A stretch of 64,000 bases of DNA from Candidatus Zhuqueibacterota bacterium (GTDB taxonomy: Bacteria > Zhuqueibacterota > Zhuqueibacteria > Residuimicrobiales > Krinioviventaceae): the NCBI GenBank assembly GCA_016928775.1, contig JAFGKD010000069.1, positions 1-64,000 on the forward strand, in the 5' to 3' direction. Shown piece by piece: positions 51,792 to 61,389 of the stretch. The notes beneath the pieces are model-generated. The model was not told the DNA's origin. It made no database searches and saw nothing but the letters and a program-made list of their open reading frames with translations. Positions within the stretch are counted from its first letter, which is position 1. Every line of letters begins with the position of its first letter. A program made the position numbers and the translations under genes.

Positions 51792-53585
51792 TTGTTCGAT
51801 AAAAAATACATTAACAGATTATTTTCGATCATTCCTACGCTCAAAAGTCTTTTGTTAGAGGCGCCGACACCGCGGGTCGCCAGAGAATATATTCGCACGT
51901 ATCTTCAGGAATATCATCTAAACCTGCAGCGCAACAACGCACGGATCCAGCCTCTGGCGTGGAACCTGCAAATCACCTGTCTGGAAACTTTTCGAAAAAT
52001 GATTTCAGCGCGGAGTGAACGGCTGGCGAAGTTTAGCTTGACAAGCGTGCTCTGGAAACTGGCGCACGGATTGATTGACGAGTTGCCGGAAAGCTTGAAC
52101 AACGGTTTCTTTGAAGAAATGATCCACCTCTTCCGAGGTATCCAGGGAAAAAGCGATATTTATATAGATGAAAAAGCCGCCGAGTTCATCAAGCTGTCCG
52201 GTCGCGAAGCAGCTATCGTCCGCTCCGATCAGTTGGACAATCTCGCGTTGATGGGCAATCGTTACCTCGGTCGTTATCACTCGGGACTTGAAGAGAAGGT
52301 GATTGAGCGTCGTAAAAAAAATAAAAAGCGCATCTTAAAAGCCCTCAATGCAACCGAGGATGACTGGAATAATTATTTATGGCAAATCAGAAATGTAGTC
52401 AGGACGTCCGAAGTGCTGGAGCGACTTATCGACTTGTCTTCTGAAGAAAAGACTGCCATCAACAAAGCGCGTGCCGGCAAAATCCCGTTTGGCATTACAC
52501 CCTATTATGTTTCACTCATGGATAAAAAAGCATCGCGAAAAGTCGATCATGCTGTTCGCGCCCAGGTTATCCCGCCCCTCAATTATGTCGATGCCATGTT
52601 AGCCAATCGGGCTGATCGATCTGGTCAGTTTGATTTTATGTTGGAACACGACACCTCACCCATTGATCTCATCACTCGTCGCTATCCACGAATTGTTATT
52701 TTAAAACCCTACAATACGTGCAGCCAGATTTGTGTCTATTGCCAGCGCAATTGGGAAATTGAAGATGTATTGGATGAAAAAGCCTTTGCCTCAAGAAAAA
52801 ACATCTTGCGAGCCATAGAATGGATTGCGGATCATCCGGCCATTGAGGAGGTGCTCATCACCGGCGGTGATCCCCTGGTGATGAATGATGATCGCGTCGA
52901 ATTTGTTTTGTCCAACGTGGCTCAAATTGATCATGTCGAACGAATACGCATCGGCTCGCGTACTCCCGTGGTATTGCCGCAGCGAATCACAAACACCCTC
53001 ATGACTATCATTTCGAAATACCATGTGCCGGGCAAACGCGAAGTTGTACTCGTCACCCATTTCGAGCATCCCTATGAAATCACTCCCGAGGCCATGCAGG
53101 CTATACAAAATTTCAAACGCCATGGCATGTCCGCTTACAACCAGGCGGTGTTCACCGTCGAAAATAGTCGCCGCTATGAACTGGTCGCGTTGAGAAAATA
53201 TTTGCGAATCATCGGCGTCGATCCCTATTATACCTTTAATACAAAAGGTAAAACAGAAACCAAAAATTATCGCGTGCCCCTGGCGCGATTGATGCAGGAA
53301 ATTAAGGAAGAAGCGCGACTCACCCCTGGAACCGTTCGAACCGACGAACCTGTTTATAATGTTCCTCGCCTGGGCAAAAATTATCTTCGCGCACAACAGC
53401 ACCATACTCTCATCATGATTCTGCCCGATGGCCGACGGGTATACGAATTTCACCCGTGGGAGAAAAAGCTGGCACTTGCCGACACCTATGTCGATACAGA
53501 TGTGCCGATTTGGGATTATCTGCAGGAATTAAAGCGACGCGGAGAGGATATTGACGATTACAACTCAATATGGTATTATTATTAA
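51792..53585 (+). CDS. Long KamA-family radical SAM aminomutase-like protein
   Basis: A 597-residue member of the lysine 2,3-aminomutase family, longer than the typical 340-420 residues because of an N-terminal helical extension of about 280 residues. The cluster motif is CSQICVYC (about residues 312-319), followed by EEVLITGGDPLVMNDD. The expected PLP lysine lies in PRLGKN where the classical enzyme has PGGGGK (from memory), so PLP chemistry is likely but the substrate is not. The start is TTG at 51792, six bases after GGAGG at 51781-51785. It is divergent from the sensor gene. Confidence 0.9.
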   Translation: MFDKKYINRLFSIIPTLKSLLLEAPTPRVAREYIRTYLQEYHLNLQRNNARIQPLAWNLQITCLETFRKMISARSERLAKFSLTSVLWKLAHGLIDELPESLNNGFFEEMIHLFRGIQGKSDIYIDEKAAEFIKLSGREAAIVRSDQLDNLALMGNRYLGRYHSGLEEKVIERRKKNKKRILKALNATEDDWNNYLWQIRNVVRTSEVLERLIDLSSEEKTAINKARAGKIPFGITPYYVSLMDKKASRKVDHAVRAQVIPPLNYVDAMLANRADRSGQFDFMLEHDTSPIDLITRRYPRIVILKPYNTCSQICVYCQRNWEIEDVLDEKAFASRKNILRAIEWIADHPAIEEVLITGGDPLVMNDDRVEFVLSNVAQIDHVERIRIGSRTPVVLPQRITNTLMTIISKYHVPGKREVVLVTHFEHPYEITPEAMQAIQNFKRHGMSAYNQAVFTVENSRRYELVALRKYLRIIGVDPYYTFNTKGKTETKNYRVPLARLMQEIKEEARLTPGTVRTDEPVYNVPRLGKNYLRAQQHHTLIMILPDGRRVYEFHPWEKKLALADTYVDTDVPIWDYLQELKRRGEDIDDYNSIWYYY

Positions 53586-53596
53586 ACAAACCGTTC

Positions 53597-55996
53597 CTAT
53601 TTTGCATGAATCCAATTCTCTCCCGGAGATAGTGTGACAGTATCACCTCGCCACTTGAATGAGCCCGATAGATGAGCCGGCAAACTGATTTTTCCGGTGA
53701 TACCGTTCTCTCCAGCTCGTTGCACAAAAATATCAATTTGTCCCCGCGGATGCGGCATTTTTGCTTTTATCCATTTCAATGAGCCCAAATGTGGTACAAT
53801 AGAAACTGACTGAAACCCCGGTTCTGCCGGCTGGATGCCGCAGACCGTCGTCAAGAAATCATAATTGGGACTGGCGCTCCAGGCGTGGCAATCGGATCGA
53901 GTGCCAACGACCGACGTGTTGCCAATTGGATTTTCCGGAAAAGTGGTGAGACCATAATCCAATGCTTCTTTCCACGGACCGAGCTGTTCAAGATAGAGAT
54001 CACCCAGACCGGCTTTTTGCAGGGCGCGGAACAGGTAAAATCGAAAATAGAGGGTGCACTGCGTGAGCCCGACATCCGAGAGCAGACGCAGCATCACATC
54101 CCGCTGGTCTTTTTGCGGAATCGTATTGGTCAATACCGCCAGGATATTGGCGTGCTGAGAAAAATCACGCAGATCCGGTGTATCGGCGATCAATTGACGG
54201 CCTGGACTATAGCACAATTGAAAGACAGCATCCTGGATATTTTGTGACATCTTTATTGCCTTTTCCGCGTAACACGTTTCGCCCCAATACTTAAAAAGCT
54301 CGGCTGCCCGTTGCAAGGCATAAACATACTGCAACGAAGCAATGGATGAGTATCCGAGATCAATCCCGGGCGGCACGCCCCAATGCCATCCATCCGCCCA
54401 ATCAACGAATGGCAGCCACTCGATGCCGGCAATAAGTGAGTTATCATCGAGGCGGCGTTCAAAATAGTCCAGGACTGATTTTATTCCTGGTAGAAACTGG
54501 CGGGTAAATCCCTGATCGTCACGATACATATAAAAATCATGCACCATACTCACCCACCAGAGCGAAAACTTTGGAATGAACTGATAGATATAACTCGGAT
54601 AGCGACTCTGGGTGATGCCCTCCGAAACGCGTGAGTGATCAAACAACTCGAGGGCTTTGCGCATGAGCCGGTCATCGCCCGAATTTGTGAGGGAAATGAG
54701 CGCCTGGATACGTGTATCGCCAATATACTGGAGCTGTTCGTAATAGGGACAATCGTAATAGGTTTCCTGGGCACAGAGTCGCGCCGTTCGCCAACCAACC
54801 TGCCAGATTTTTATCAGTTCAGGATCATCGCAGTCAAATGAGGCGTTGTGTTGAAATGGGTAAGCGGTAAATAGATTGACAAAGCGGGCGATTTTGAGCG
54901 GTTCATCCGCTGTGGTGATGTCAAGCTGGATGTAGCGAAAAGTTCGAAGCCACAGGGGCTCGAACATCCGATTGTCGCCACCGTCTGGAAAAAAGACATC
55001 ATACAAGCCGTCGACCGTTTTCCCGTCGATGTCATCGCGGTGCCCTTTTTGACCATCTTGATCATACATCGCTTCGCCGTAGGTCAGCTTCACAATACTG
55101 CCCTTGCCGCCTGACACGGTCAATTGGGGATAGCCCATGGTTAAAAAACTCTGATCCAGGAGCAGGCTCACTTTTTTCCCGGGAGGTATATCCAGCGATC
55201 CGCTTTCCTGCAAAAAAGAGTCATCCGCTGCGATATTTTCAGCACGAACAACTTTATGAATACGGCTAACTTTTTCCTCTAATAGCGGGATGCTGCGCGG
55301 TGTAAGATACCACGCCTCGCCATGCATGTATCCCCGGCCAACGCCACGCCCAATATCCCTGGCTGTTGTCCACAACGAATCATCAAAAAAAATATCCTGC
55401 CACCCCCAGGGATACTTTTCGCCATCTACCGAATCACCCGGGCAAACCGCGTAAAAGCCGTGCGCTTGTTGCGAGCTGATGGGTATCGGCTGATAGGCAT
55501 GGTTCTCAACAATTCGCCAGGAATCATTTGTATTGATATAATAGTGGGTCGCGGCATCGGCTTGCAGAATGAACGCAGTCCGACAGGAATGCTGTGAAAC
55601 CGGGCGCCAGGCGCCGTAATTGAACACCAACGCCGCAAGTACATTGATCCCCTCCTGAAGATAGGGGGCGATATCGATCGTTTCATAAGACCAGTGCAAT
55701 AGATCATCCCGCGCCGGGCCGTTGCAGACGTATTGTCCATTCACATAGAGCCGATAGCGATTATCAGCCGAGACATGTACCCGAAATGGCGATGGAACAA
55801 CCGTAAGCTCAAATGTTTTGCGCAGATGAAACACGCCGTAATCCAGTTGACTGGCTGTCGGATGGGTGATCCACGATGCACGCCACGCATGCTTGAGCGT
55901 ATCCCACTCTCTGTTGACAAGAGAAGGTACCTCTTGCGCAAAAAGTCTTGCATAAAAAATTAAAAAAAGGATGAGAACAAATAGCTGTTTTTTCAT
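53597..55996 (-). CDS. GH78-like alpha-L-rhamnosidase
   Basis: A 799-residue secreted glycosidase. A signal peptide (MKKQLFVLILFLIFYARLFA) starts at ATG 55996. Residues about 35-160 are an N-terminal beta domain (FRVHVSADNRYRLYVNGQYV), about 275-370 a further beta-sandwich, and about 390-740 a six-hairpin (alpha/alpha)6 barrel (ETYYDCPYYEQLQYIGDTR with acidic residues, then GIEWLPFVDWADGWHWG), with a C-terminal beta domain. The pattern fits bacterial rhamnosidases; specificity is inferred. There is no T9SS domain. It starts 19 bases after the stop of the GH-A gene. Confidence 0.87.
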   Translation of the reverse strand: MKKQLFVLILFLIFYARLFAQEVPSLVNREWDTLKHAWRASWITHPTASQLDYGVFHLRKTFELTVVPSPFRVHVSADNRYRLYVNGQYVCNGPARDDLLHWSYETIDIAPYLQEGINVLAALVFNYGAWRPVSQHSCRTAFILQADAATHYYINTNDSWRIVENHAYQPIPISSQQAHGFYAVCPGDSVDGEKYPWGWQDIFFDDSLWTTARDIGRGVGRGYMHGEAWYLTPRSIPLLEEKVSRIHKVVRAENIAADDSFLQESGSLDIPPGKKVSLLLDQSFLTMGYPQLTVSGGKGSIVKLTYGEAMYDQDGQKGHRDDIDGKTVDGLYDVFFPDGGDNRMFEPLWLRTFRYIQLDITTADEPLKIARFVNLFTAYPFQHNASFDCDDPELIKIWQVGWRTARLCAQETYYDCPYYEQLQYIGDTRIQALISLTNSGDDRLMRKALELFDHSRVSEGITQSRYPSYIYQFIPKFSLWWVSMVHDFYMYRDDQGFTRQFLPGIKSVLDYFERRLDDNSLIAGIEWLPFVDWADGWHWGVPPGIDLGYSSIASLQYVYALQRAAELFKYWGETCYAEKAIKMSQNIQDAVFQLCYSPGRQLIADTPDLRDFSQHANILAVLTNTIPQKDQRDVMLRLLSDVGLTQCTLYFRFYLFRALQKAGLGDLYLEQLGPWKEALDYGLTTFPENPIGNTSVVGTRSDCHAWSASPNYDFLTTVCGIQPAEPGFQSVSIVPHLGSLKWIKAKMPHPRGQIDIFVQRAGENGITGKISLPAHLSGSFKWRGDTVTLSPGENWIHAK

Positions 55997-56015
55997 ATCA
56001 AGAAGGGAGAACAGG

Positions 56016-57821
56016 TTATTTAACGTAGCAAACCTTAAAGTGCCGGCTCTCCCACCCTGCCAACATCCGGATGATATACACGCCAGTGGACAAATTGTGC
56101 TCCGAAAAGTCAATACGCTGTTGGTGCTGACCCGGCTGCCGGCGTCCAGTGTGGATGCAATCGATCAATCTGCCACTCATATTGTAAATCTCAAATTGGG
56201 TATCTGCTGCCGTTTTCAGTTCATAATCAATTCTAATTTCTGCATTAAATGGATTCGGGAAGAGATTCATCTGAAAATCGTTGATAATAATTCTATTATA
56301 ATCGATGGACAGCGGCTGGTCAAATTCGACAAAGAGGAAAACCGGTTTTTCTGAAAGCGCGGGAATAAAAACGACTGAACTTTCCGTACCGGCATTTTCC
56401 AGGACAACATCAATCCCCTGGCCGTATTCCTGCTGATTGATCGGCTCGATCAGCATAGCGTTTTGTATAGACGGCCTGGCGTGCTGATAATTTATGATGG
56501 TCGTACCATCATCGTATTTTGCCCCCGGATTTCGACACCAGAGTACGTAGCAATATTGTGTCGTCTTATTCGGCGACTGTAGCAGGTAGGCATAAACCTC
56601 CGGATCGCCTTCGCCATATTTGTCCACCGAGACAAATGAATACTCGCCGAGCAGATTCTGCAATGTCGCCAAATAATAATACGCTGGTTTGGCCTGCAAT
56701 CCATGCTTTTTGTCGGTCAGCACGCCGCAAGAGGCGTACTGGGTGGTGCTTTCACTGTCCGGATCTTTATCGAAAAAAATAAAGCCTTTATCAATGCCAT
56801 AGCCCATCAGCAAAAACAGCGAGCGTAGCAGATAGTTTGCCTGCGATTCTTCGCCGGCGTACACGTAGGAAGAGGCATTGCTCGAACTTTTGTAGGTATC
56901 CCAGCCAAATTCGGTCAGCCATAGAGCTTTGCCCGACGCATGTTTATCGCGCCAGGTTTGCCATTTATCGACCGCGGGCTTGAGACCATAGGTTTTATGC
57001 TCCGGACAAATGCCCCGCTGCGTTCCCCAGCCTTGGGTGCAGTAATGATGGAAATTGATGATGTCAAATGGCAATCGATCATCCGCCGCTTGCAGAATAC
57101 CATTGAGATAGTTTTCATCATAGTTAGCCAGACCGCCCAAAACATGTATGGCATTGGGATCAGCGTTTTTAATGCCGAGTAGCGGATAGCTGTCGCTTGT
57201 CGTCAGGTTGCGCCCGTCATGGATTGCATTCAAGTGTATGCCATACAGATCGCCGGGCCAAAGAGGTGTATGCCACCAGTAATCCGGTTCGTTGCTATCC
57301 TCATAATACTTTACATAGCCGAGACCCGTCTGTTTATCCGTTGTTTCGAGCAGGCCGGCATCAACCTTGTTATCGCCGTAGCGCGCCACTAATTGTGCCA
57401 AAAACTCGGCTTTGTCGATATAATGTGCTTCTTTCGTGCCATCGTGTGATCCATATGGCGGGGCGTCGGTCGCACCGGTAGCCGAAGCCCACTCGGTTGA
57501 TCCCTGGAGACAAATGAGCAGATTGATATCATGCTTGATGCATTCCTGGACAAATTTGGTATGGAACGGCCAGGTACCATAGCCGGACGGTGTTGTATCA
57601 TCCCAGGCATAAACATTGTCATTTTTTTCAAAATGATTCCAGTTATGATACTCGCGCATCCATTTGGCAATTTTCGCCAGACGGCCAACAATCTGGTCAT
57701 CGTAAGCGCCGACATTGCTATTTATGCCGACAAAATCAGCCACTGTGCCATGATATGGCTCGGAAGAAACACCCAATGAAATCGCACAAAAAACAAGGAA
57801 ATAAATAGTAACACCTCGCAT
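56016..57821 (-). CDS. Clan GH-A glycoside hydrolase, T9SS-sorted
   Basis: A 601-residue secreted enzyme. A signal peptide starts at ATG 57821, with GGGAGG upstream. The (beta/alpha)8-type catalytic domain spans about residues 20-420: acid/base Glu probably in YEDSNEPDYWW and nucleophile Glu in ALWLTEFGWDTY, as in families GH39 and GH5; the exact family is not certain. The C-terminus is a T9SS sorting domain (FPNPFNAEIRIDY, ending FKVCYVK). It lies 62 bases downstream of the LacI regulator. Confidence 0.85.
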   Translation of the reverse strand: MRGVTIYFLVFCAISLGVSSEPYHGTVADFVGINSNVGAYDDQIVGRLAKIAKWMREYHNWNHFEKNDNVYAWDDTTPSGYGTWPFHTKFVQECIKHDINLLICLQGSTEWASATGATDAPPYGSHDGTKEAHYIDKAEFLAQLVARYGDNKVDAGLLETTDKQTGLGYVKYYEDSNEPDYWWHTPLWPGDLYGIHLNAIHDGRNLTTSDSYPLLGIKNADPNAIHVLGGLANYDENYLNGILQAADDRLPFDIINFHHYCTQGWGTQRGICPEHKTYGLKPAVDKWQTWRDKHASGKALWLTEFGWDTYKSSSNASSYVYAGEESQANYLLRSLFLLMGYGIDKGFIFFDKDPDSESTTQYASCGVLTDKKHGLQAKPAYYYLATLQNLLGEYSFVSVDKYGEGDPEVYAYLLQSPNKTTQYCYVLWCRNPGAKYDDGTTIINYQHARPSIQNAMLIEPINQQEYGQGIDVVLENAGTESSVVFIPALSEKPVFLFVEFDQPLSIDYNRIIINDFQMNLFPNPFNAEIRIDYELKTAADTQFEIYNMSGRLIDCIHTGRRQPGQHQQRIDFSEHNLSTGVYIIRMLAGWESRHFKVCYVK

Positions 57822-57842
57822 AAAATCCTCCCTCAATTTATA

Positions 57843-57877
57843 ATTCAGCATTCAGCATTCAAAATTCATCATTAATT
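57843..57877. repeat. Degenerate heptad tandem repeat
   Basis: Units ATTCAGC, ATTCAGC, ATTCAAA, ATTCATC and ATTAATT follow one another in the gap between the LacI and GH-A genes. The unit is too short for CRISPR; it may be a hot spot for slippage or a small interspersed repeat. Confidence 0.5.
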
Positions 57878-57883
57878 TGCTCA

Positions 57884-58936
57884 TCAAGCATAAATCCCCT
57901 CCCCATAATCCTGATAGTAATCAATGTTCTCTTTTGCCACAATATCGATCTGCATATATATTTTTTCGCGAACCGAATCATTGAGGACGACATGCCGATA
58001 GAGTGCGTTGATACCCTGATAGCCCTGAATGTCGGGTCGTTGACTAATGAGAAAATCGATAACACCTTCGCGAAGATAGTGAATGTTTTCCTCGATGAGA
58101 TCGTAACCGACAAGGTGAACTTTGCCTTCCAGTTCCATCTCCTCTATTTGCGCGGCTATCTTGTGGGTATTGGCATTTGTCACAAACACACCCTTTAACG
58201 AATCATGTTCTTTCAGCATCCTTTTAAAAAGATTGTAAAAATGTCGTGTATCGCCATTTCCATCCGCTCGATAATTATGAACCTTGATATGATTCAAGTT
58301 GCGGAAATAGGAAACAAAACCACGGGAGCGATTCTCGATGTGGTCATCAACCGGCATCATTTCGATCACGGCAACGCTGCTATTTGACGAGACGAGCAAA
58401 TCCAACAGTCGCCCCGCCAGTACACCACTCTGAAATGCATCCTGGCCAATACAGGAAATGCAGTTCACATCGGTGATGGTAGTGCCAAATATAACAACCG
58501 GTACATTGTGAGCCTTGTTCATAAAAAAATGAAAGGCTTTCTCCGGCCCTGGAGTGACGAGTAAACCATCAACATCAGCATCGAGTGCCTTTTGTGCCAT
58601 TTTTTCAAAGGAACGTTCGGAAAATTTATTAAAGTGGAAATATTTGACCTTGACTCTCTGGCTTTTCAAATCATCTTCAGCCCGTCGAATACCCTGAACT
58701 GTCTTTTGCCAGTAACCGCTATCCTGGTTTTCCATGGGCAACAGCACGCCAAAAACAAAGGTTTTGCCGAGCACGAGATTTCGGGCGAACACATTCGGCT
58801 TGTAGTTTAGCTCCTGCATGACACGCCGGATACGCTCCGCTACTTCGGGCTTGACCTTGCCGCGATTGTGGATGACGCGATCTACGGTGCCGATTGAGAC
58901 GTTTGACCGTTTAGCAATTTCTCTAATTGTTGCCAT
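57884..58936 (-). CDS. LacI-family transcriptional regulator
   Basis: A 350-residue DNA-binding repressor. The helix-turn-helix is ATIREIAKRSNVSIGTVDRV at the N-terminus, followed by the hinge (NYKPNVFARNLVLGKT) and a periplasmic-binding-protein-type sugar sensor domain (about residues 60-345). The ATG at 58936 is chosen because the helix-turn-helix starts there. It is located inside the carbohydrate operon, which suggests that it controls the operon. The TGTGT(T/A)CGAACACA palindromes at 62492-62505 and 62617-62630 are its probable sites. Confidence 0.93.
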   Translation of the reverse strand: MATIREIAKRSNVSIGTVDRVIHNRGKVKPEVAERIRRVMQELNYKPNVFARNLVLGKTFVFGVLLPMENQDSGYWQKTVQGIRRAEDDLKSQRVKVKYFHFNKFSERSFEKMAQKALDADVDGLLVTPGPEKAFHFFMNKAHNVPVVIFGTTITDVNCISCIGQDAFQSGVLAGRLLDLLVSSNSSVAVIEMMPVDDHIENRSRGFVSYFRNLNHIKVHNYRADGNGDTRHFYNLFKRMLKEHDSLKGVFVTNANTHKIAAQIEEMELEGKVHLVGYDLIEENIHYLREGVIDFLISQRPDIQGYQGINALYRHVVLNDSVREKIYMQIDIVAKENIDYYQDYGEGIYA

Positions 58937-58971
58937 AAAGACAAAAAACTCCACCTGTGCTATCAATCAAC

Positions 58972-61293
58972 TCAATCCAGTACAACTTTTACCTGATGCA
59001 GGCCATAATCGTTGAATATCGGTAAAAGATGACTAGGGTGTGGTTTGTCATCCAAAATAACTTTAATATCCCCTTTTTGCAAGCCTTTTGGATTTTCGAT
59101 TATAATATGGTAGCGAGCGCCGCGGAAAGTGCGCTCCAGCTCGGCGGTCTGCCAAAAATGCGGCAAGCAGGGATCGATGAGCAAACCATCAAATTCCGCG
59201 CGCACACCGATGATCCATTCTGTCATCGCGCGATAATACCACCCGGCAGCGCCAGTCATCCACGCCCACAATGATTTGCCGGCGCGGCGATTTTCCGGAC
59301 CGAGAAACTGATTGGTCAAGACATAAGGTTCACACCCCGAGTGGGTGGACGCATTCCATTCGCTGTCCGGCATGGCTTTTTTAAAAGAAGTGAATGCCTC
59401 GTCCCCGCGGCCACCGAGACAATCGGCAATGATTTTAAATCCATTGGCATGGCAATAGGCGGTGCCGTTTTCCCAAATGCCGGGTGTCATGAGTGTGACT
59501 CGACCAATTCGTGGATTATAGCGGGTGTACGGCGGATAGAGGGTTCTACTCCCGGTTATTGTATCGAGATAACCATCCACAGCTCGGTAGAGCGCTTGCC
59601 GGCGCTTTTCGTCAACCATATCCGCCACTATCGCCCAAACCTGCGGCAACAGGTAAATGAATCCCTCCGCTTCGGAGCGTGAACCCACTTTCTCGTTATA
59701 GTCATTGATGGCACGTAGATACCACTCGCCATCCCAGGCGAACTCATCGACGGCCTGCTGCAAACATTCAGCGCGATGTGTCAGGTCGTCGGCAAGCGCC
59801 ATATCGTTCTTGACGACTCGTGCAATGCGGGAGGCCAGTTTGAGTCCATAGATGATGCCCATGGTTGTCCAGACCGATTCACCGCGCCCCTTTATGCCCA
59901 CACCTGTCAGGGAATCATTCCAGTCGCCGAAATGGCATTTGGTCAAACCGTGTTGACCGACATCATCCGAACCATGCCGCAAACCGCGCAGCACATGCTC
60001 CCAAATTGTTCCTTCTCCCGCATCATAAAATGGCACAATCTCATCGAGCAGATCGACCTCACCGGTTTCCTTGAGGTAGGCATCCACGACCGGAGTGATC
60101 CAAACGGGGCCGTCGGAATAGTGATGATCGTCGATCGGCAGCCAGCCGCGCAAAGTGTGGCCATCGGCAAACTGATGACTCAGACACTCTTTTAGCATTC
60201 GTCGGGTATAGTCGCGGTCATAAGAAGCGGTCGCCCACAAAAGCTGCATCGCATCGCGAAATCCGCGGCCATTATCGGAGCCCACATCAGCGTACACCTG
60301 GATTTGTTGCTTGATCCAGCCATTTATGAGAAAATTAACGCGCGCATCGGGCGTCCGGATGCGCACCTGTTTGATCATATCCTGTTTTTTGGTCCAGAGC
60401 CGGACAAATTCGCACTCAATTTCGCCGGAACGGGATAAGCGTGTCACAAGCTCCTTTGTCATCTCGTAGCCGTTTGACGCGCCAATAAATATATTGAATG
60501 TTATTGATTGCCCAGGTGCCAATTCGATTGTATGCTCTAGCGTGCTGGCCAAATTTTCACACGAGGCGAGCGTGCCTTTGAGTTTTCCATTCACCACAGC
60601 TTCCGGGCGGTTGACAAATCCATAAGGACCGAGGAATTCTCGTTGACTGGTCTCGAAACCCGATGGAAGAAGGTCACTGGCGACAAAGCCATCAAAGATG
60701 TCATGGGTGCGTTCAGCAGCGCGATTGCAGCCTTGCGCAGCGTAGATATCTGCAAAATATTCTCCGGTCAGCATGCCAAAATAATCACAATATCGCGGAT
60801 AGCCCAGTAGTAACCAATCGGCAAAAGAGTACATTTTGATTGTCGCCGGGGCCGGCCGCTTGTTTGATATCGTGATTGTCCAAATTTCACACGGATCATT
60901 TTCCGGGACAAAGACTCGGAATTTTGTCTCGATGTTATTCTTTGATGATTGCAAAATCGAATAGCCAAGACCGTGGGTGCAAGTGTAGCGATCAACTGGT
61001 TCATGCACGGGATGCCATCCTGGCGACCATATGAGACCGTTTTTTTCATCGCGCAGGTAAAAATAGCGATGCATGTCCCGGATCATCTCGTTGCGTCCGC
61101 GCGGATCGATGTATTGCATCGTTCGCTCTTTGTAGCACCCCTCGCCGCCGCCGTGATGGCTTATTCCGGAAATAAATTGAAAATTCCAAAAATAGTTGAC
61201 GAGCGCGCGCGGCGTATTGAGTTCGGTGACGACAAATTCTGCCCCATTTTTTTGAAAATAGCCAAAGCTTGTGTCGTAACGATCTTGCCTCAC
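58972..61293 (-). CDS. GH94-family glycoside phosphorylase
   Basis: A cytoplasmic enzyme that splits a beta-glucoside with phosphate, giving a sugar 1-phosphate. The catalytic Asp lies in CHFGDWNDSL, and the (alpha/alpha)6 barrel region has GSDNGRGFRDAMQLLW and WITPVVDAYLKETG. Family members act on cellobiose, chitobiose, laminaribiose, glucosyl-glucuronate or beta-1,2-glucans; which applies is unclear. GTG at 61293 is preferred because the family pattern begins soon after (YDTSFGYFQKNGAEF), but TTG at 61386, three bases from the upstream stop, is possible and would add 31 residues. It lacks a signal peptide. Confidence 0.92.
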   Translation of the reverse strand: MRQDRYDTSFGYFQKNGAEFVVTELNTPRALVNYFWNFQFISGISHHGGGEGCYKERTMQYIDPRGRNEMIRDMHRYFYLRDEKNGLIWSPGWHPVHEPVDRYTCTHGLGYSILQSSKNNIETKFRVFVPENDPCEIWTITISNKRPAPATIKMYSFADWLLLGYPRYCDYFGMLTGEYFADIYAAQGCNRAAERTHDIFDGFVASDLLPSGFETSQREFLGPYGFVNRPEAVVNGKLKGTLASCENLASTLEHTIELAPGQSITFNIFIGASNGYEMTKELVTRLSRSGEIECEFVRLWTKKQDMIKQVRIRTPDARVNFLINGWIKQQIQVYADVGSDNGRGFRDAMQLLWATASYDRDYTRRMLKECLSHQFADGHTLRGWLPIDDHHYSDGPVWITPVVDAYLKETGEVDLLDEIVPFYDAGEGTIWEHVLRGLRHGSDDVGQHGLTKCHFGDWNDSLTGVGIKGRGESVWTTMGIIYGLKLASRIARVVKNDMALADDLTHRAECLQQAVDEFAWDGEWYLRAINDYNEKVGSRSEAEGFIYLLPQVWAIVADMVDEKRRQALYRAVDGYLDTITGSRTLYPPYTRYNPRIGRVTLMTPGIWENGTAYCHANGFKIIADCLGGRGDEAFTSFKKAMPDSEWNASTHSGCEPYVLTNQFLGPENRRAGKSLWAWMTGAAGWYYRAMTEWIIGVRAEFDGLLIDPCLPHFWQTAELERTFRGARYHIIIENPKGLQKGDIKVILDDKPHPSHLLPIFNDYGLHQVKVVLD

Positions 61294-61389
61294 GTCAAGA
61301 AACCTGTTATTATTTTGGCAGAGCGATTTGATCTCAAAGTCAGGCGGCAACGAAGGTCGCCACCTGACGATTGAGAAGCGCAACAAGGA

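Noticed and set aside
57843..57877. CRISPR-like array
   Set aside because: The unit is only seven bases long, degenerate and has no spacers.
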